From assembly GCA_963751595.1 (NCBI GenBank), contig CAVVVC010000002.1, forward strand, positions 186,001 to 250,000: a DNA stretch of 64,000 nucleotides, written 5' to 3'. This document shows, in pieces, positions 61,238-64,000 of the stretch. The notes beneath the pieces are model-generated. The model had not been told where the DNA came from and made no database searches. It saw nothing but the letters and a program-made list of their open reading frames with translations. Positions within the stretch are counted from its first letter, which is position 1. Each line of letters begins with the position of its first letter. A program made the translations under genes and the position numbers. The DNA is from JAHEGP01 sp963751595. GTDB lineage: Bacteria; Pseudomonadota; Gammaproteobacteria; Pseudomonadales; JAHEGP01.

Positions 61238-63086
61238 AGTTGTCCTCCGTGGGGGTGTCGTCGATCCTGGTCGCAGTTCCGTTGCGAAAAACAGCCCAGG
61301 CAGGTTGGCGCAGAATAGTGCCCTGCTCGGACAGCGTCAGGGTGCCGGTATTGCCGCGATAGCTCAATCCGGGGGTGAACAGCATCTGAGGCAGGCGCGG
61401 CGCAAGTTGGTAGGCATCAATCCCCAGGGCATACAGGTTTTTCGAGGACGTACCGCCGCGCTCGATATACTCGTCAATCGCTCGCTGCGCATCGGAGGTG
61501 CCAAGGATCCAGGGCGTATCGGTAAAATAGACACCGTTGAGGTCGGTGTCGCGCCTGGGGTCGGGTTTACCTCGGTAGACTCTTGAATTGGCGTAAACGG
61601 GCAGATCCTGGGCGAAATGGAACGCGAGTAAAGGCTTCACAGAGCGGGCCTGCTGGGCATTGACCGGCAGGTACACGAAATCGATGTCCTGGCGGCGGCG
61701 GGGGTTGTACTGAAGACTCGTGCCAAGCGCGCTTTCCAGCGCCCGCGCCCGGCGCTGGCTCAGGTCGATGTGCAGGCCCTGCTTGATGCGTTCGGAGGCC
61801 TCGCGGTCAGTCCCGAGTTCGAGTACATCCACCGTGATTCCCTGGCGCTCCTCCCACGCCTGTTCGAATGCCTCGACACTGCGCTGACTGTGCTTGTCGC
61901 CACCGTGTATCACCAGTGCCCTCTGGTATCCCTCAAACCAGCCCCGCTCTGCAGCCGCCACCGCTTCATCTTCGTTGGAAAGGCCGAGCTGGTAAAAGTT
62001 GTCGGTGGTTTGCCCGGGACTCGCGGTGTAGTTCAGTGCCAGGATCGGCACCATGCCATTGGCTGCCTTCATCAGGGCATCCACCCTGTCTTTGCGCAGT
62101 GGGCCAATGATCAGCTCTGCGCCTTCGTTCACCACCTGGCGAAACAGCGCCCCCATGTCCAAATGTGTTTCGGTGTCGTAAAAGGCCAGCCGAGAGTTGC
62201 TGGAGCTCCGTGATCGGGCGTCGAAATAGGCTTTGAGCATACCATCCCTGATGGCATGACCCGCGTCCTTCAACTGGCCCTGAAGGGGCAGTAAGACCGC
62301 AATCTGGGCTGGCTTGCTGCTGGCCAGCATGCGCAACAGGTCGATCTCTGCCGGCGGGCTGAGGGCCGCCGGGTGAGAGGGCCAGCGGCCCTGCCATGCC
62401 TCGACCTGTTGCAGTTGTTGATCGATATCACCCTCCAGCGTGTTCGCAATCAATGCCAGCTCGTACCAGCCGCGCAATTCGGGGGCCATGCCCGGCGTGT
62501 CCCCAAGTTCCTGGCGCAGTGCGGCGGGGGACGTCCGCATCAGTGAGCGCCAGATAGATTCCTGGTTGCCAGCAAGGGCTGAGCCAGCGCCCAGAATGGC
62601 GTTGATCCTGAGGCGGGTGTTGATGGCCTGGCCATGCATGCCCGCACGATCCTGGAGGTCTGCCAGTGCCGACAGTGCCGCGGCCTGCTGCTGCGGAGGC
62701 GCCCTCGCGAGAAGTGCCTGTTGCCCCGGGTCGGTGAGCCACTGAACCGCCGCCCTGCTGCCCTGGCGCTGTTCCCTCAATAATGCCTCGATGATGAGAT
62801 AGTCGCCGATGGCGGCTGCGGGGAGTTGCTCCCTGTCGAGGGATTGCAGGATGCTTGCAGCGCCGCCGGCGTCACCCTGTTGCTGCAGTAATTGCGCGGC
62901 TCTGAGTTGGTAGCGAGCGCGATCGGTCGGGGCGGCCCCCTCTGCGAGTTGGAGCCACCCGGCGGCCGTGCTGGGCTCGCGCTGGGTCTGTCGGGGTTCG
63001 GTGGGCGTGGTAGTACAGGCGCCGAGTAGCAGCAGAAATACAATCACCAGGGCGTGCTGGCTACGGTATAGTATCGGCGTCTTCAT
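61167..63086 (-). CDS. lpoA: Penicillin-binding protein activator LpoA
   Basis: The 639-residue outer-membrane lipoprotein (E. coli 678) has the lipobox LLGAC (Cys24). An N-terminal TPR-like helical domain (to about residue 265) follows, and then a periplasmic-binding-protein-like domain (IAVLLPLQGQLKDAGHAIRDGML near residue 272, LIIGPLRKDRVDALMKAANG near residue 330). It activates PBP1A. It sits 21 bp from the divergent rsmI start, the typical arrangement. It works with MurA and the Mre proteins in wall growth. Confidence 0.93.
   Translation of the reverse strand: MKTPILYRSQHALVIVFLLLLGACTTTPTEPRQTQREPSTAAGWLQLAEGAAPTDRARYQLRAAQLLQQQGDAGGAASILQSLDREQLPAAAIGDYLIIEALLREQRQGSRAAVQWLTDPGQQALLARAPPQQQAAALSALADLQDRAGMHGQAINTRLRINAILGAGSALAGNQESIWRSLMRTSPAALRQELGDTPGMAPELRGWYELALIANTLEGDIDQQLQQVEAWQGRWPSHPAALSPPAEIDLLRMLASSKPAQIAVLLPLQGQLKDAGHAIRDGMLKAYFDARSRSSSNSRLAFYDTETHLDMGALFRQVVNEGAELIIGPLRKDRVDALMKAANGMVPILALNYTASPGQTTDNFYQLGLSNEDEAVAAAERGWFEGYQRALVIHGGDKHSQRSVEAFEQAWEERQGITVDVLELGTDREASERIKQGLHIDLSQRRARALESALGTSLQYNPRRRQDIDFVYLPVNAQQARSVKPLLAFHFAQDLPVYANSRVYRGKPDPRRDTDLNGVYFTDTPWILGTSDAQRAIDEYIERGGTSSKNLYALGIDAYQLAPRLPQMLFTPGLSYRGNTGTLTLSEQGTILRQPAWAVFRNGTATRIDDTPTEDNYESMDAEAEGREPPPAANQRTSL
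63067..63072 (+). promoter_or_regulatory. Possible -10 for rsmI
   Basis: TATAGT lies inside the first codons of lpoA, 36 bases before the rsmI ATG. No clear -35 is present. The rsmI and lpoA promoters must overlap each other's 5' regions. Confidence 0.3.
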
Positions 63087-63107
63087 TCTCGTGGATAGTC
63101 CGTATCA

Positions 63108-63980
63108 ATGTCTTCAGCAAAGTTTGCGTGTTCTTCAGTCGGTCATCTGTACGTCGTAGCGACACCGATCGGTAACCTTGATGACATGGTGCCCCGCGCG
63201 GTGAGCACATTGAAATCGGCAGATTACGTCGCGGCAGAGGATACCAGACACAGCGGAAAATTACTTAAACACTTTGGTGTCGACACCCCGATGCTGGCCT
63301 TTCACGAGCACAATGAAAGCGAGCGAACCGCGCATTTGGTCGCCTTGCTCGAGTCCGGTAGCTCGATCGCCCTCATTAGCGATGCCGGCACGCCACTAAT
63401 CTCCGATCCGGGTTATCGCCTGGTTCGCGCTGCCCATACAGCGGGGGTGCGGGTGACGCCGATACCCGGCCCCTGCGCCATGGTGGCGGCGTTGTCGGTT
63501 TCCGGTCTGCCCTCGGACCGGGTGATGTTTGTCGGTTTTCTGCCAGCCAGGGCCAATGCCCGGTGTGCACGCCTGCGGGAGTTGGCGGGACGCAGGGAGA
63601 CCCTCGTGCTGTACGAGTCGTGCCATCGCATCGGTGAAGCGCTGGGGGATATGGTGCAGACGCTGGGGCCGGCGCGGCAGATGGCGTTTTGTCGCGAGCT
63701 GACGAAAACCTTCGAAACCGTGCGCCAGGGCTCGCTGCAATCGATCAGCGACTGGGTGTCAGATGATCCTGACCAGCAGCGGGGAGAGATCGTGCTGGTG
63801 ATCGAGGGCGATCATTCGGAGCCGGCCCTGCTCGATGAGACAGGCCAACGCTGGCTGCAGGCGCTAGCCGCCGAGATGTCTCCGGCGCGGGCATCGGCGT
63901 TGGCATCGAAGGTGACGGGTTTGCGCAAGCGGGAACTGTATCAATGGCTTACCGCGGGTGGCGCGGGCGACGCCAAATAG
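63108..63980 (+). CDS. rsmI: 16S rRNA (cytidine-1402-2'-O)-methyltransferase
   Basis: The 290-residue enzyme (E. coli 286) methylates C1402 of 16S rRNA. It has HLYVVATPIGNLDDMVPRAV near residue 13, AEDTRHSGKLL near residue 44, and the SAM-binding ALISDAGTPLISDPGYRL near residue 88. VTPIPGPCAMVAALSVSGLPSD and LYESCHRIGEAL follow near residues 120 and 170. It is divergent from lpoA and complete, ending 20 bases before the window edge. In related genomes rnpB often follows; it would lie outside this window. Confidence 0.96.
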   Translation: MSSAKFACSSVGHLYVVATPIGNLDDMVPRAVSTLKSADYVAAEDTRHSGKLLKHFGVDTPMLAFHEHNESERTAHLVALLESGSSIALISDAGTPLISDPGYRLVRAAHTAGVRVTPIPGPCAMVAALSVSGLPSDRVMFVGFLPARANARCARLRELAGRRETLVLYESCHRIGEALGDMVQTLGPARQMAFCRELTKTFETVRQGSLQSISDWVSDDPDQQRGEIVLVIEGDHSEPALLDETGQRWLQALAAEMSPARASALASKVTGLRKRELYQWLTAGGAGDAK

Positions 63981-64000
63981 CTTGCGTGGGCTTTGATCAG

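Noticed and set aside
1..64000. CRISPR arrays, insertion sequences, prophage, toxin-antitoxin or defence genes
   Set aside because: I looked for spaced direct repeats, transposase motifs, terminal inverted repeats and phage-like gene runs and saw none; nearly every gene belongs to a conserved core cluster.

Overview
The window is a GC-rich gammaproteobacterial chromosome segment that is almost entirely housekeeping DNA. Gene content and order resemble the Pseudomonadales/Cellvibrionales side of the class: hisG-hisD-hisC follows murA, the cytochrome bc1 genes lie between rpsI and sspA, and algW/degS-zapG-zapE precede rplM. A large TonB-dependent receptor at the left end fits a marine Halieaceae-like lineage, but that placement is inference. 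There are no rRNA genes, CRISPR arrays, insertion sequences or prophage genes. Two tRNA genes are present.

Layout. (1) 1-5.3 kb is a small accessory stretch: a partial AspT-type transporter, a UbiA-family prenyltransferase, a DUF2784 membrane protein, an orphan TonB-dependent receptor, a SYLF-domain protein and a small basic protein. (2) 5.4-16.8 kb is translation, tRNA and cofactor supply. On the minus strand it holds lolB-ispE-tRNA-Gln-prs-rplY-pth-ychF and tRNA-Met, with a TPR lipoprotein at the head. Divergent from these is the tightly overlapped hemA-prfA-prmC-moeB operon. (3) 16.8-24.9 kb holds a MATE exporter, a DoxX protein, a large membrane GGDEF/EAL protein with degenerate catalytic motifs, rhlB and cysZ. 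(4) 24.6-37.2 kb has gatCAB (minus strand) divergent from mreB-mreC-mreD-maf-rng-yhdP (plus strand), covering Asn/Gln-tRNA amidation, rod shape and envelope transport. (5) 37.2-45.1 kb is a long minus-strand envelope/nitrogen cluster: kdsD-kdsC-lptC-lptA-lptB-rpoN-hpf-ptsN-rapZ-npr-darP. (6) 45.2-50.6 kb is mlaC-ibaG-murA-hisG-hisD-hisC. (7) 50.6-64 kb holds a DegS-type protease, a Nif3-like protein, zapG, zapE, rplM-rpsI, petABC, sspAB, dolP, diaA, yraN, lpoA and rsmI.

The genes serve three main jobs: building and policing the envelope (Lpt, Kdo synthesis, MurA, Mre, YhdP, MlaC, LolB, LpoA, DolP, DegS), running translation (release factor and its methylase, L25, L13, S9, GatCAB, Pth, HPF), and haem/respiration (HemA, PetABC).

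I did not find a clearly new multi-gene system. The most interesting observations are small. mlaC is present without mlaFED/mlaB at its usual locus. A textbook intrinsic terminator directly abuts the rplY ribosome-binding site. The conserved MreC N-terminus appears to begin at a non-canonical codon upstream of the first ATG. A long 7TM-PAS-GGDEF-EAL protein has lost both catalytic signatures. The tldD/pmbA pair is missing from beside yhdP and darP.
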